From Tieghemiomyces parasiticus (Eukaryota; Kickxellomycota; Dimargaritomycetes; Dimargaritales; Dimargaritaceae): 64,000 nt of DNA. The stretch covers positions 48,094 to 112,093 of the forward strand of contig JANBPT010000023.1 of assembly GCA_027575765.1 (NCBI GenBank). The letters are read 5' to 3'. Below, piece by piece: positions 10,431-25,506 of the stretch. Both the position numbers and the translations under genes were made by a program. Numbering within the stretch: position 1 is the stretch's first letter; every line of letters starts with the position of its first letter. The notes under the pieces were generated by a model, which saw only the letters and a program-made list of their open reading frames with translations, was not told the origin of the DNA and ran no database searches.

Positions 10431-13400
10431 ATGGCGGAAGAGGTCGATGTCGAGAAGCAGCACCAAATCGACGAGCGCTTAGGATTTCACCGTTATCAAG
10501 AAGGACCAGAGAAGCTGGGATGGCTCGTTAATATCCAACCGGTAGGTCAAAGTCTTCACTCTGCTTGGAATCCGCGCACTTGTGCCAGAGATATAGCAAA
10601 GCTCATTGGTCCATCGACATCGAATCGGCCCACTGGCATGAGCACTGGCTACGCATAGCGATGCGAGGGTGCCTACAGGCGGTCTGTAGCACAACGGGCA
10701 CTTTTCTTAACTGTGCCCTTTCCCTACACTGGTCGACTCACACCGCCTTATCTTTTAGACTACCGTATCGAGCGTCGACAAGAAGTCCACCCGCTCGGCA
10801 GTGGACCTCTACTTCCTTGAAGAGGACGGCGAATACTTTAAATGCACCCTGGCCTACGATCCGTACTTTTACGTGATTTGCAAGGTAAGTCAGGCACTAT
10901 CGTCTAGCATGCCCGGCACTCAGCCATGTCGGGTTCGGGTCATATGCATCACACGGCGCCTTTTCCAATATCCTCACGGCCACAACCTTTCCTCATTTGA
11001 TCCATTTTATTTTCGATTCTGCTTCGACCATCTTGATTATCCACAATGATAGCCCGGTACCGAGAGCGATGTTGACGAGTACCTGCGTCGCAAATTCGAA
11101 AGAATCATCCAGAATGTGGTTAAAGTCCAAAAGACCGACCTGCACCAGGTGAGTACCATTTGGTGATCCAAGGAAACAGGGCTTGAGAAGAAATGGATCC
11201 GCGTTACCAGCCCCACAAGTTTAAAACGCAAGGTTACCAATGACTGACTGTCGCTCCTGCTGGCCTCCCTGACGACTAACCTGCCCGATTTCGCCCGACC
11301 CTTTGTCCCTTACCGACCGACGTTTTCCAACCAGCCGAATCACTTGGTCGAGCCACCCCGGACCCTGCTCAAGCTGATATTTCGTAACACGCAGGAGCAG
11401 ATGCAGGTCCGCCGAGAGCTGGAGCCCATCATCCGGAAGAACAAAGCCCGGGCCCAGGTTATGGACACCTACACCACCATGCTCAGCAGCCGACCGGAGG
11501 GCAACGGCGCTCGCATCCTCGACCCCATGGACTGCATCTCCGACATGCGCGAATACGATGTCCCCTACTACGTTCGCGTAACCATTGACAATAGTGAGTC
11601 ACCCCACACGCCTGAGTCATCCTGGTCTTCGACTGAGATGGCTGGTCAGATCAGTGGCTAGTAGAGACATGTCAACGTACATTTTCACTAACGCTGCACC
11701 CCATCTCATCCCTACCCAACTTCAACGAACCTCTTCTCTCGACCATTCCTCTCCCCCCTCCCCTCCTCAACGCCAGATATCCGCGTCGGACTATGGTACA
11801 ATATCAAGGCGCTACCTGCCGGTGAGCTGCAAATCACACCACGGCCCGACCTGGTCAAACGTGCGGAGCCCATCGTTCTGGCTTTTGATATCGAAACTAC
11901 TAAGCTGCCTCTCAAATTCCCCGATGCTGCCTTCGACATGGTCATGATGATATCGTACATGGTAGACGGCCAGGTAAGGCGCCGTGTTTAACCGGCCTGC
12001 TCCCGCTCATCGCACCTTTCCAATAACAGATTCCCATAATCTAACCTCCTCATCTGGCATTCTGTCATCCAACTGCTCCGCACCTGCCCCCATTATCAGG
12101 GCTACCTCATTACGAACCGCGAGATCGTGTCATCCGATATTGAGGACTTTGAGTACACCCCGAAACCTGAGTACGAGGGCCCGTTCATTGTTTTCAATGA
12201 GAAGAACGAAGTAAGCATTTCGACTTGACAACTACGTCCCACCGTGCCCCATTCCAAAGGGGGCGCATATTGATGTGAGACCACGGTGCCAAAATACTGA
12301 CTTTGCCCGACCACTACGTTTTTCTCCGCCCCCGACTATTCCACTCCGGCGGCGGTTTTAGAAAGCTCTCCTGCGCCGTTTCTTTGAGCATTTCCAGGAG
12401 GTTAAACCCACCGTAATTGCGACCTACAACGGTGATGCTTTCGACTGGCCATTTGTCGAGGCCCGGGCAATCTTTCACGGCCTGGATATGTTCCAGGTAA
12501 GTCATCAAGTGTAATCTATTATGTTTACCGCCGTTTCCCTCCCTTCCGCTTAAACTCCGCATCTGTCCCGACCACGCGTTACTCACATCCCCTAATTAAT
12601 TTTTTCTGCCCACCTCCCCCATCTATACCCAGGAAATCGGATTCTTCAAGGACAGCTCCGACGAGTACAAGAGTCGGGCGGCCATCCACATGGACTGCTA
12701 CCGCTGGGTCAAGCGTGACAGCTACCTTCCCGCGGGGAGCCACGGTCTCAAGGCTGTGACCACCGCCAAGCTGGGGTATAATCCAATGGAGCTGGATCCG
12801 GAGGACATGACCCCTTACGCGGCCGAGAAACCACAGGTCCTGGCACAGTACTCCGTGTCCGATGCCGTGGCTACCTACTACCTGTATATGAAGTACGTGC
12901 ACCCGTTCATCTTCTCTTTGTGCAACATCATCCCCCTCATCGGCGACGAGGTGCTCCGCAAGGGGTCCGGTACGCTGTGCGAGATGCTGCTCATGGTGGA
13001 GGCTTACGAGGGCAACATCATTATGCCCAACAAGCACGTTGATCCGCATGGCCGCATGTTCGAAGGCCACCTTATCGAGTCTGAGACCTACGTCGGTGGC
13101 CACGTTGAGGCGCTGGAGGCTGGTGTGTTTCGCAGCGATATCCCCGAGTCGTTTAAGGTCGTGCCTGCCGCTGTACAGCGCCTGATGGATGAGGTGGACG
13201 CCGCCCTACGCTTCAGTATCGAAGAAGAGGCTCAAAAGGCCCTGTCCGACGTGACAAATTACGATGAGGTCCGGGACGCCATCCTTACGCAGCTGACCAC
13301 CTTGCGCGACGCCCCTGTACGCACCGATCCGCCACTCATCTATCACTTGGACGTGGCAGCCATGTACCCCAACATCATCCTGACTAACCGGTTGCAGCCC

Positions 13401-16400
13401 GACGCCCTTGTCGACGAGGCCACGTGTGCACGCTGCGACTTTAACGTCCCGGGTAAGACGTGCGACCGGCGCATGACGTGGGCGTGGCGTGGGGAGTACT
13501 ACCCGGCCCAGCGCAACGAGTACAATATGATCCGTAACCAGCTGGAGACCGAGACCTTCGTACCCAATCACGGCAAGAAAGATGGGGCCCCGCGCAGGTT
13601 CCGAGACCTGTCCGCTGCCCAACAGGCCGAACTGCTGCAGGCCCGCCTGGGGGAGTACAGCCGCAAGGTGTACAAGAAAACCAAGGAAAGCCGGGTGGTA
13701 TCTCGCGAGAGCATCATTTGCCAGCGTGAGAACCCGTTCTATGTCGACACGGTGCGCAACTTCCGCGACCGCCGTTACGAGTACAAGGGGATGCACAAGA
13801 CGTGGAAGGGTAAATGCGACGAGGCCACCGATGCGGCCGCCCTGGACGAGGCCAAGAAAATGGTCGTCCTATACGACTCACTGCAACTGGCCCACAAGTG
13901 TATTCTCAATTCCTTCTACGGATACGTGATGCGCAAAGGCTCCCGATGGTACTCGATGGAGATGGCCGGGATTGTGTGCCTGACCGGGGCCACCCTGATT
14001 CAGATGGCCCGTCAGCTGGTGGAGCAAATTGGCCGTCCCTTGGAACTCGACACGGACGGGATTTGGTGTATCCTGCCCGCTGCCTTCCCGGAGAACTTCA
14101 CCTTCCAGCTCCGGAACGGCAAGAAATTGCCGATTTCCTACCCCTGCGTCATGCTCAACCACCTCGTACACGCCCAATTTACCAACCACCAGTACCACGA
14201 ACTGACCGACCCGACCCGCCGTTTGTATCGCACGCGCAGCGAGAACAGTATCTTCTTTGAGGTGGATGGGCCCTACCGCGCCATGATCCTACCTGCGTCC
14301 ACCGAGGCCGACAAGCTACTCAAGAAGCGCTACGCCGTGTTCAACCATGACGGGTCCCTGGCTGAACTCAAAGGGTTCGAGGTCAAGCGCCGCGGTGAGC
14401 TCAAACTCATCAAGATTTTCCAGTCGCAGATCTTTCGGGTATTTTTGGATGGTACCACCTTGGCAGAGTGCTATGCCGCGGTGGCGCGCCTGGCGAACCA
14501 ATGGCTGGACATTCTGTATGGTCGCGGAGCCACTCTGCATGACACTGAGCTATTCGAGCTCATTTCGGAGAACCGCAGCATGTCCAAGTCCCTGGCCGAG
14601 TACGGTGCCCAGAAATCCACCTCCATCAGTACTGCCCGCCGCCTGGCCGAGTTTCTGGGCGACCAGGTGGTCAAGGACAAGGGCTTGTCCTGCCAATTTA
14701 TTATCTCCGCCCGGCCCGCGGGCCTGCCTGTGTCAGAACGGGCCATACCAATCGCTATCTTCTCGGCAGAACCATCTATCCGTAAGCACTACCTACGCAA
14801 ATGGCTGCGGGACCCGGGACTGCAGGACATGGACATTCGCGGGATTTTGGACTGGAACTACTATATGGAGCGGTTCGGCTCGGTGATCCAGAAGCTCATC
14901 ACCATCCCGGCCGCCATGCAGCGCATCAGTAATCCGGTACCACGCGTCAAGCACCCGGATTGGCTGGCTAAGCGTGTGGCCATTCTCAACGACAAGCACA
15001 AGCAGCGCACCATCACCGACATGTTCCGCCAGCTTTCCGCGGCTAAGGGCACGGCATTAGAGCAGGGGAGTGGTGAGGACGGCAACGAAGTAGCCACGGC
15101 GGCGGCGAATAGCACCCATCCACCCGCGGCCCCCGACCTCGAGGATTTCGGCCGATTGGACCCCGCTGGTGCGTCGTCAAGGGGTACAGCCCGCCCCGCT
15201 GTCAGCCGCAAACGCGCTCGCTCCCAGGGTGGCGCCCCGCAGCTCGACCTGAGTGGGCTGCCTGACCCGACCACGGTCCCGCGTCCCGACGAGGACTACG
15301 CTGGCTGGCTGGCCTACGCGAAGCTGAAATGGCGGCGCCAGGCCCAGCACCGCGCCGCCCTACGTCACTACCACCAAGACCAGCCCGGTAGCGCCGGGGG
15401 TCCGGTCACCACCGACGCGGGCGCAGGCCCTGGTCCCAAACGAGCCGCTCTGGGCCTTGGATCTTACTTTGGCCGCACACGCGATCTTCTCGCCTCCGCC
15501 CCGTGGCAGATCGTTCAGGTCGTCCCTACTGACGTGCCCGGGGTTCTCCGCGCTTGGATTTTGGTCAACCGGGCCTTCCATGCAGTGCAGCTCGAAGTCC
15601 CACGTACCTTCTACGTGAACAGCCGAGTGCCCAATCCTGCTGGGGACGCCGCAGCGGCTTACGTGACGCCCGTGCGAAGCTTGACCCTACCGCGCTCGCA
15701 ACCGTGCCACCATCTGTACCGCTTCACCATGCCCGAAGCCGTTTTCCACCAGCACAGCAAGTCTTTCCGGACCCTGTTTAGCCACCCGGGGATACTCGGG
15801 GTGTACGAAACCCAGGTTGAGCCCGTGTATCGATTTCTGCTCACCGTGGGCTGCACCTCCGCGGTCACCTCGGCAGGACAATCTCTGTCAGCCGAACGGT
15901 CGACCAAGGGCGCTGAGCCGCGCTTTCATGTCGACCAGTTGATGCCCTCGGTAGGTGTGATTCGACCCAACCATGGCCACTACCTCGACCCACGCCGAAT
16001 TCCGCTGCACTACGTGTACCTGTTCCATTCCCGAGCCGATACCCGCGGGGTCTTCACGGTAATCAATCCTTCCGCGGGGACAGCGGACATATTTGTTGGC
16101 GATGGCGACCGCGGCCGTCTGCAGGTACCCAACCTGGAGACCCTCTACGCCGAACGGGTACGCGCCGCTGGGGTCCCGACCGACGCCGCCCAGCTGGCAG
16201 CCGCCAAACCCAGCGCAGACGCCCCGCACACCGGCTTTTCGTTTGCTTACCCGCCTTCCCTCACGATCCGGACTGAATTAGCCAAGTCGGATGCCAGCCT
16301 GGCCCAACTGGCCAATTCCGCTCTACATCGCGCCCTTGAGGCCAACCGGGGTCCAACGATGGTCGTACTGCATAGCGCCGTGCCCGCCGACCGGCTCACT

Positions 16401-18617
16401 ATGACGCTGCCGGCTCTCCGCGAGGCGCCTTACCTGACCATGCCCTTCCACCGCAGCGACCGGGCCCTACCTGTGCTGGACTGGCAGCGCTACGTAACGC
16501 GGCGGTTGGTAGGCCACTTTTTGAACGTCAGCCAGTGGGTCCATGAGCGCACTGCCCTAGCCCGGTATGCTGACGCCCCCGTGGGTAATATCGAACCCGA
16601 CCCGGCCCTGTTCCTGTCAGACCTTTTCCTGGCACGTAAGCTGGTGTCCCAGGGCGTTGTGCTATGGTGGTCATCCTCCCGTCGACCTGACCTCGGCGGC
16701 CACGAGGAGGACGAGCACGGCTGGCTGGGCGACATGGGGAACCAAGGGGCTTTAGAACTCAGTCACCCTGGACTCTATCCGGGCGTGTGCGTGGAGATCG
16801 AGGTGGGCAACCTAGCCGTCAATACCGTGCTGGCCTCGCATCTCATTCACGAACTGGAAGGCGGGGCCCTTGACGCGGCCGCACCTTCACGTTACACGTT
16901 GGACGCGACCGTGGGCGATGATCCCGGACCAGCCGTGGCGACGGAGTCATCCGCCTCGGCCGCTCTCCCATTGATGAGTACCGGTGCCATGGGGGACGCC
17001 GGTACTTCCCCACAAGTCTTCCAATTGCTGCGCAGTCTAGTCCGGGGGTGGTACACCGAGGTCGCCCGGCACCGCTACGCCTCTGAGACGTCGTCCAAGC
17101 CAACGGGTACCACGGAGCCATTGGCCGCTTTAGCCACCCGGGCGCAATTGCCCCCTAAGGCTCGGACCGCTGGCCCTGTCACCGCCGCGCCCAATCACTA
17201 TTACGCTGAGATTATGACGCAACACTTTTACCACTGGCTGACGCACCCGGGCAGTAAGCTGTACGACCCTTGCCTCTACGCCCTTGTACAGGGCCTGATG
17301 CGCAAAGTGCTCCTGCAACTGCTGGCGGAACTGCGGCGCCTGGGCGCTCGGGTCGTGTTTGCCAGCTTCCAAAAGATCATCGTGGCTACCAGCAAGGTCA
17401 CCCGCACGGCCGCAGCGGCCTACACCCAGTACCTCCTGAAAACTGTCACCGCCCAGCCTCTGTTCGACCAGATCGATCTGAACCCCGTGGAGGTGTGGGA
17501 CCGGCTGTTGTGGATGGACCCTGCCAATTTCGGCGGTGTATTATCCACGACGACCACCGTGACGGGCGGGCCCGGTAGGGCCGACGCCGACGAATCAGCT
17601 CCCTCCGCGGGCGGACAAAAGATAGAAATGTCCTGGAATCTACGCGAATACCTACCTCCGGCCATCCAGAACGATTTTGAGCTCCTGATTGCCGAGTTCA
17701 TCTACGCGCTACACACCCACCACGCCAAACAGCGTGGTGACGCCGCCTCCCTGTCCGTAGCGGTGGCCACCGAGGCCGAGGCTGGCGAAGTGGACCCCGA
17801 GGGCACAGCGGGTCCGCGTGAGAACGAGCCGGAGAATACGCCCATCGAGGATCCGACCTTCGCCCGTACCCTCGTGGGCCAACGCCTGACTCGAAAACTG
17901 TTCCGCCTTATTCCGGAGATCCACGCCAAGTGTGCCCCGCTGCCCGACGCCGAGCCGGCCGTGCAGGTCGCCGCCCGGTTCCCACGGCTCCCGGGCTCGT
18001 ACCTCCCGCTCACGAACCCGGCCCTCGAGTTCATCAAAAGCGCGTGCGCCGTACTCGGCCTGGTCGACGGGGCCGCCCGCGAGGTGAGGGTCATGAAGCG
18101 CAACGCGCTCGATCTGATCGGTATCCGCGAGTTTAGCCCGGAAGCCGTCTTCCATAACCCCAGCCAGTCCCTGCAACTCCCACAGGTCATCTGCGAGTAC
18201 TGTCATTACTGCCGCGACCTTGACTTCTGTCGAGACGCCGACCTCCTCCCGGTCGCCGTGGCCAACCCGGGTCCCAACGCCCCGGGGTTCCAGAGCCGAC
18301 CCTGGCTCTGCGTGGCCTGTCGCCACGAATACGACCGGGCCGGAATCGAACTGGCCCTCGTCCAGCTGCTCCTCCGCCGCGTGCAGGTCTACCAACTCCA
18401 GGACCTGCGGTGCAGTAAATGCCGGATGGTAAAGGCCGAAAACTTGCGCTCCCACTGTCCGGCCTGCGCGGCGCCGTTCGTCTCCGCTACCATCACCCAG
18501 GCCGACCTCCTCCGCCAGGTCTCTATCTTCCGCAACGTGGCTCGGTTCCACCAACTCCCCTTGCTTACGGAGACCGCCGAATGGATCCTCCAGAACGAAA
18601 CCCGTGCGGCTTCATAA
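10431..18617 (+). CDS. POL2: DNA polymerase epsilon catalytic subunit
   Basis: Eight exons: 10431-10541, 10759-10884, 11053-11148, 11335-11593, 11777-11973, 12100-12210, 12362-12496, 12633-18617; 2339 aa, close to yeast and human Pol2. It is the leading-strand replicative polymerase with 3'-5' proofreading. The exonuclease motif is intact (FDIETTK, D235/E237), with later exonuclease motifs [10 protein letters not shown] and [12 protein letters not shown]. Polymerase motif A is [11 protein letters not shown] (D585), motif [17 protein letters not shown], motif C ELDTDGIW (D818/D820). The inactive C-terminal polymerase half typical of Pol epsilon follows, then two zinc modules near the end (CEYCHYC...CVAC and CSKC...CPAC) that bind the B subunit. 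All seven introns lie in the first 345 codons; the remaining 1995 codons are one exon. Start chosen at the first ATG of the frame leading into GFHRYQ...LGWLVNI. The converging gene is deoxyhypusine synthase. Confidence 0.97.
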
Positions 18618-18851
18618 AGCCTCCCTGCCATTGGGTCATTTCGATGGTAGTTAATCTTGTCTGGAATTCGGATGGCTTCTCCCCTTCTTCCTACGTGGTA
18701 CTCAATAGGAGGTCCACTTGGTTGGACTTAATTAATTATCGTATCATATATATTCCAATTCTTACTGCCGTAAATTTTCAGAGTTGCTGGTACCCAACTA
18801 TCTTTCCTTAATTTTCATTATGAGAGCTGCCCTTAAAGATGGCCGCAGCTA

Positions 18852-20756
<1,905 letters not shown>

Positions 20757-21500
20757 GGCTTGCGACTTGGCAGAGGCGTAAAGTGTGGGGGTGGAATGTG
20801 GTGATTTGCAACGTGCACGGAAAGGAGGTGCAATGGAGAGTGGCTGAGGAATGTCAAATGCCACTTGGCCCATGGAATGCGAACTCTTGGACGTGCTTTA
20901 TGACACAGTGAAGGGGGGCCACTGATGGAATCTCGAAAAAAGAAAAAAAAAGCTGGCCAGGCACTGGGTCACAGGTACGCAGGTCGGGCTACCCGCCCCG
21001 TTTAGCGACTTTCCAGCAACACCATGACGCTTGTTTCAGTAATCAGTGGGGCGGCCGTGGGCCTGAATATACCGTTAATCCAAAGAGTGATTAGTGAAGC
21101 ATTTATTCAGTAAGACAGTACAGATCAAGGGCTGCATTAATATAAAACAGAGATCGGGGAAATGGATGTAAACCCGCTGTGTGGGATAGCATAAGCACTT
21201 TCCAAATCTGGCATTACAGTGAAAGCCTGCAGCAAATTATGCCCCTTCCGGGCACCGCCACTTTTTTTTTGGACCCCGCCTGTCTCTCAGCTGAGCGCCA
21301 CCTTTTTCTTTACACCGGCTCCCTCCGGTTTAGGCTTCACGGTGTGGACTCGCCCTCTATAACCACACCTTCCTTCTGGGCTTCATTTCTAAACGCTCCG
21401 GGATCTCTAACCACCACATGCCGTACCCCTTCGCATCACTCAACCCACTACTTCACCTCTAGAAGCGTGTCCATCGTTTCCGCACGTCCCGTCAGTAGCC
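20757..21500. promoter_or_regulatory. Divergent upstream region between DYS1 and the hypothetical gene at 21501
   Basis: About 740 bases containing a poly-A-like run near 20938-20950 and pyrimidine-rich sequence on the plus strand from about 21290 to the next ATG. It presumably carries promoters for both directions. No named motif is recognised. Confidence 0.35.
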
Positions 21501-22359
21501 ATGGCGCCAAAGGTTCTCGCAAAGGGTAAGTGCGATTTATTTGGCCGTTGATGAGAGGTCCATGGGCTTGTGGTACCCCGACCCCGTACTGCCTAACCCA
21601 GAACGTATGTGTAACCTTCCTAACCTGCGACGTGTTTTCCGAACAATTTTTACCCAACTTCGTTTTGGTACACTAGCCACACAGAGTCTGCGTCAATACT
21701 TTCGCACTGTGCAGCGCACACTGGCGCTGAAGGTCTCCCCGCGCTCTCGCGCCGACTCAACCTTCTCGCTACCGGAGCTTCATTGGGATAACGGAGAATG
21801 CCCGGGCTGCAGCACGTCTTTACCCGCCGACATACGTAGCTACGGCCCCCTTGATCTCGCGGCCTCGCCCGCTGGTCGTGCGGGCCCGGTTTCGACTGCT
21901 GGTCTTGACGAGGGTAGACCGGCGGGCGAGACTCACAGCGGACAGCCCAGGCGCCCCGTCGACCTGGAAGCCACGTTCGCCAACCCACCCTGGCCGGACT
22001 TCCTCATCAACTACCAGGTGAACCCCTCTATTGCCTCAAGCCTTGCCGGTGAACAAGCGCAGGTGGTCAGTAACGACGACCTTTGCTCGGTAGGATCCCG
22101 GGGTGTTGCCTTGGCTATGGCACGGTCCACTAGTGCCCTGTCCGCGGTCCTTACTCTCCCGTCGCCGCCATTAACACCCCACCGAACCGGCCCCATCTCT
22201 GTAGATGCCGCAAGCTACCACAGCTCGGGTCGTCCATCCCATCGACTGGTTACGGGTTTCGCAGCGCTGGCCCCAAGATCGAGGACACCGCGGCTGCTGT
22301 CTTTGACACTGAACCCCGCCCAACACTCCACCGCCCTGTCTGGCCCTTTGACCCCTTAA
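21501..22359 (+). CDS. Hypothetical protein, unrecognised, probably spliced
   Basis: Proposed exons 21501-21525 and 21677-22359 (donor gtaagt, acceptor cactag), 235 aa. The spliced N-terminus reads MAPKVLAK followed by ATQSLRQYFRTVQR, a basic amphipathic stretch that could be a mitochondrial presequence. Then come a CPGC pair and VDLEATFANPPWPDFLINYQ. Codon use is GC-rich like the neighbours, and the frame is open for 272 codons, much longer than chance frames nearby. No family was recognised. The 3' end is uncertain: a donor-like gtgaac at 22018 could end this exon at 22017, and a second open frame (22206-22586) follows a good acceptor (ctctgtag), so further exons may replace the tail given here. 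It lies in tandem upstream of the molybdenum cofactor gene. Confidence 0.45.
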
Positions 22360-23167
22360 TTGGCATCCCGTTTACTTATTATATCTGGTGCTGCGTCCCT
22401 CCCCTCCCACCCTGTATTGAGCCTGTTGTCTTGGATAAGGGTCGTGTGGTCCCATGGGTAAACAGTCTCACCTCAACATTCTTACGAACACACGCATGCT
22501 ATTGTTCGCCGAATACTGCCCATGTAATGTCTGTTCCTTGCGAACGCCATTGCCAAGTCAATCCTTGTATAAATTGCTCCATATGACCACTGCCATTATG
22601 GGTCGAGAAACGAGCGCTATTCTGGAACAGGCGGCTATGCTATGTTCCCAACTAAAGGAGAGGGATAGAGGTTGCAACTTTAAATAGGCGTTACCACCGC
22701 AACTAGCGCTGGACGATCTGCCGGACCCGTATGGTAAGGCCGCTGGGAGTGCTGCAGCATGCAATTAGCCCAAGCGACCACTTGAAGACCATCGGCTGTC
22801 ACAGTTCCTAACAAAGCCGGACTCTACCATAGCATAGAGACCAACGACTGCCGCATTAGGAGAACACCTGCAGCTTTCTCATCCGTCCCACTCACATCGG
22901 CAGTGGCTGCGACGTGCGCATGACCTCCGAAAGACCCGACAGCCCAGCCACGTCCAAGGTGACTGACCACGTGTCACGAGACACAATGGACCGAGTCTGT
23001 GAGCCCTGCCGTCTTCCACCGTCACTGACCCCTTGTGTTCCTTGTGGTATTCCCCAGCATCCGCTCTACGAATTCTCTACTGCTCCATTTCTCGCCACTT
23101 TCTTGGCGACTTATTCTGAGGCTGCCTTCCTTTGTGGCATTTCCACCACGGACCTAACTACAGGGCA
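22360..23167. other. Region between hypothetical gene and MOCS1A gene
   Basis: About 800 bases. It may contain the 3' end of the previous gene (open frame to 22586, see that entry) and the promoter of the next. No other feature is seen. Confidence 0.35.
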
Positions 23168-25506
23168 ATGTGCACCTCACATTTGGCCAGCGGCTATCGG
23201 GCTGCCCTTCGCCGCCTCGACCTTGGCACCAGCATCCCAGCTTCTACTCGATTCTACAACCGGGGACTAGCGCTCCAAGCTCTGCGGTACCGGTCTACTG
23301 GTGCCGCTCTACCCGACCGCGCCCCAGCGGTATCCGTCGACCGACCCAACCCTGACCCGGCGGCACGCCGGCAGCGCGCCCGTGAGCGTCTAGCCGCCAT
23401 CGACCGCACGAGGCCCTACGTGGGACCTGGGGTCCCACCACCTTCCACCGTCCTGACGGACACGTTCCAGCGCCAGCACACCTACCTCCGCATTTCGCTT
23501 ACCGAACGGTGTAACCTCCGTTGCACTTACTGTATGCCCGAGGAGGGCGTGCATCTCACGCCCGCCGCTAACCTGCTGACCACCCCGGAAATTGTGTACT
23601 TGGCCCGGTTGTTTGTCCAACAGGGCGTCACCAAGATCCGCCTGACGGGTGGCGAGCCCACCATCCGTAAGGATTTTGTCGAGTTGGTCGGTAAGTCTGA
23701 TCAAGAAGGAGGAAAGCGGCGAGAGAAGTACAGGGTTGGCGTCAGTGCTTCCCTTACAATTCCTGTTTAACGGGCGGAAGGGGGGGGGGCTAACGCCTTG
23801 TGACACCACGCCTTTTTTTCTTCTCGGCCATACACGCACCATTATCTAGCACAACTCAATCTCCTGCGGCCACTAGGACTCCGCTCCATTTCGGTGACTA
23901 CAAACGGCATTGCACTCAAACGAAAACTACCCGAACTGGTTGCCAACGGTCTCGACGGTATTAACTTCAGTCTGGACACCCTCGATCCCCTACAGTTTCA
24001 ACTCATTACGCGGCGGAAAGGTAGGTGCCTGTCAGGGGGGGGCGTCACAGCAATGGCAACTGGCCCTGGTTAAGCAGGGACTTCTCTGTACGAGTTGCGT
24101 AATTAGCAGGGCTAATGGCCGATCCCTAATTCACACATGGGCTGCCCCACCACCCAACACCCATACGTACCATCCTACGGCCGACTGACCTGATGTAGGG
24201 ATGGAGCGGGTACTCGAATGCATCGACCAGGCTCTGGCGTACCCTGGGGTCAACGTAAAAATCAACTGCGTCGTGATACGGGGCGTTAACGACCAGGAGG
24301 TGCCCGCCTTCGTCGAGTTTACCCGCAATAAGCCCATCAACATTCGGTTTATCGAGTACATGCCCTTCGATGGTAGGTTCATTTATCGGCACTCAAGAAC
24401 TTCCTGGTTCACCTAGCCCGGCCACCTGGACGGCTTAGTATCCACTCACATACTGAAGGGGTCTAACCCGTACATTCAAATTTTTCGGTTTACTACTCTA
24501 CTTTCTCTCTCTCTGTCTCTTTCCCAGGTAATCGCTGGAACCGACAGAAACTGGTGCCCTATCGTGAACTCTTGGACTCAATCGCCACTCAATTCGGTTC
24601 AATCGATCGGCTTCAGGACGACCCAAATGATACCTCTAAAGTAAGCGCACTGGTGGATACCAGCGAGACATTGGTGTATTATGCCGGATGACATGGCACT
24701 CCAAAAGAGGAAACTAATTGCAGGCCTTTACTCGCCCTAATCCCTCCAATTTGACCATCTCAAACATTTCGCACCCTCCCCCTCCCTCTCCTTCTCTTCC
24801 CATCAAGGCCTACCGGATCCCGGAATTTGCAGGCCAGTTCGGGTTCATTACGTCCATGACCGACCACTTTTGTGGCACGTGCAATCGTCTCCGTATCACG
24901 GCCGATGGGAACCTTAAGGTAATTAGCTAGTATATCTGTGATGTCGACGCATGGTGGCCTGAGGGGTGACGGGGGTGGGCAAAGGATTTTGGGTTACACC
25001 TGCTTAGCCTAAAATGGGTGGCTTTCTGAGATCTTTGGATGCGAAGGGATAAACGCAGTGTGTTACAAGACGATTAGAGCAGCTGATTGGCCAACGCATT
25101 TCGGCAAAAACAATGAAGCAGCTGATGGCCAGAGCAACTATACTAACCTCCTCCCGCTTTCTGTCTCTCTCCCTCCTTTTCTCGCCCTGTTTGGCCGTGA
25201 CAATGCCGTTAATACCCGCACGGCACCATCCAGGTTTGCCTCTTTGGCAATGCTGAAGTGAGCCTCCGGGATTACTTACGTGAACACACGGCGGGTGAAT
25301 TGCGGACGCTAGCGGAGGCCGGGTCCAGTCCCGATCGCAGCCGCCTCGCCCAACTTTTGGTGTCGGAGGATGGTTCGATAGGGACTGGCCGTGACAAACT
25401 TCTACAGGTGATTCACCAGGCGGTGAAAAACAAGAAACAACGGCACGCTGGGATGCTGGCCCTCGCCAAGTCTCAGAACCGACCCATGATCCTCATCGGA
25501 GGTTAA
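23168..25506 (+). CDS. MOCS1: GTP 3',8-cyclase (MoaA/MOCS1A-type), molybdenum cofactor synthesis
   Basis: Six exons: 23168-23690, 23850-24020, 24199-24372, 24528-24640, 24808-24918, 25234-25506; 454 aa. This radical-SAM enzyme performs the first step of molybdenum cofactor synthesis, rearranging GTP toward cyclic pyranopterin monophosphate. The N-terminal 4Fe-4S/SAM motif is CNLRCTYC (C115, C119, C122), followed by [14 protein letters not shown]. The C-terminal second cluster motif is [18 protein letters not shown], joined across the last two exons. The protein ends in IGG, the double-glycine tail that is functionally required in MoaA. A ~90-residue N-terminal extension rich in Arg and Ala before the domain is consistent with a mitochondrial presequence. 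Unlike many fungal and animal MOCS1/cnxABC proteins there is no fused MoaC domain before the stop. The start at 23168 is the first ATG in the frame. Confidence 0.93.

Noticed and set aside
12579..18554. Many long minus-strand open frames opposite POL2 (up to 281 codons)
   Set aside because: They mirror the GC-rich codons of POL2, have biased composition and match no family.
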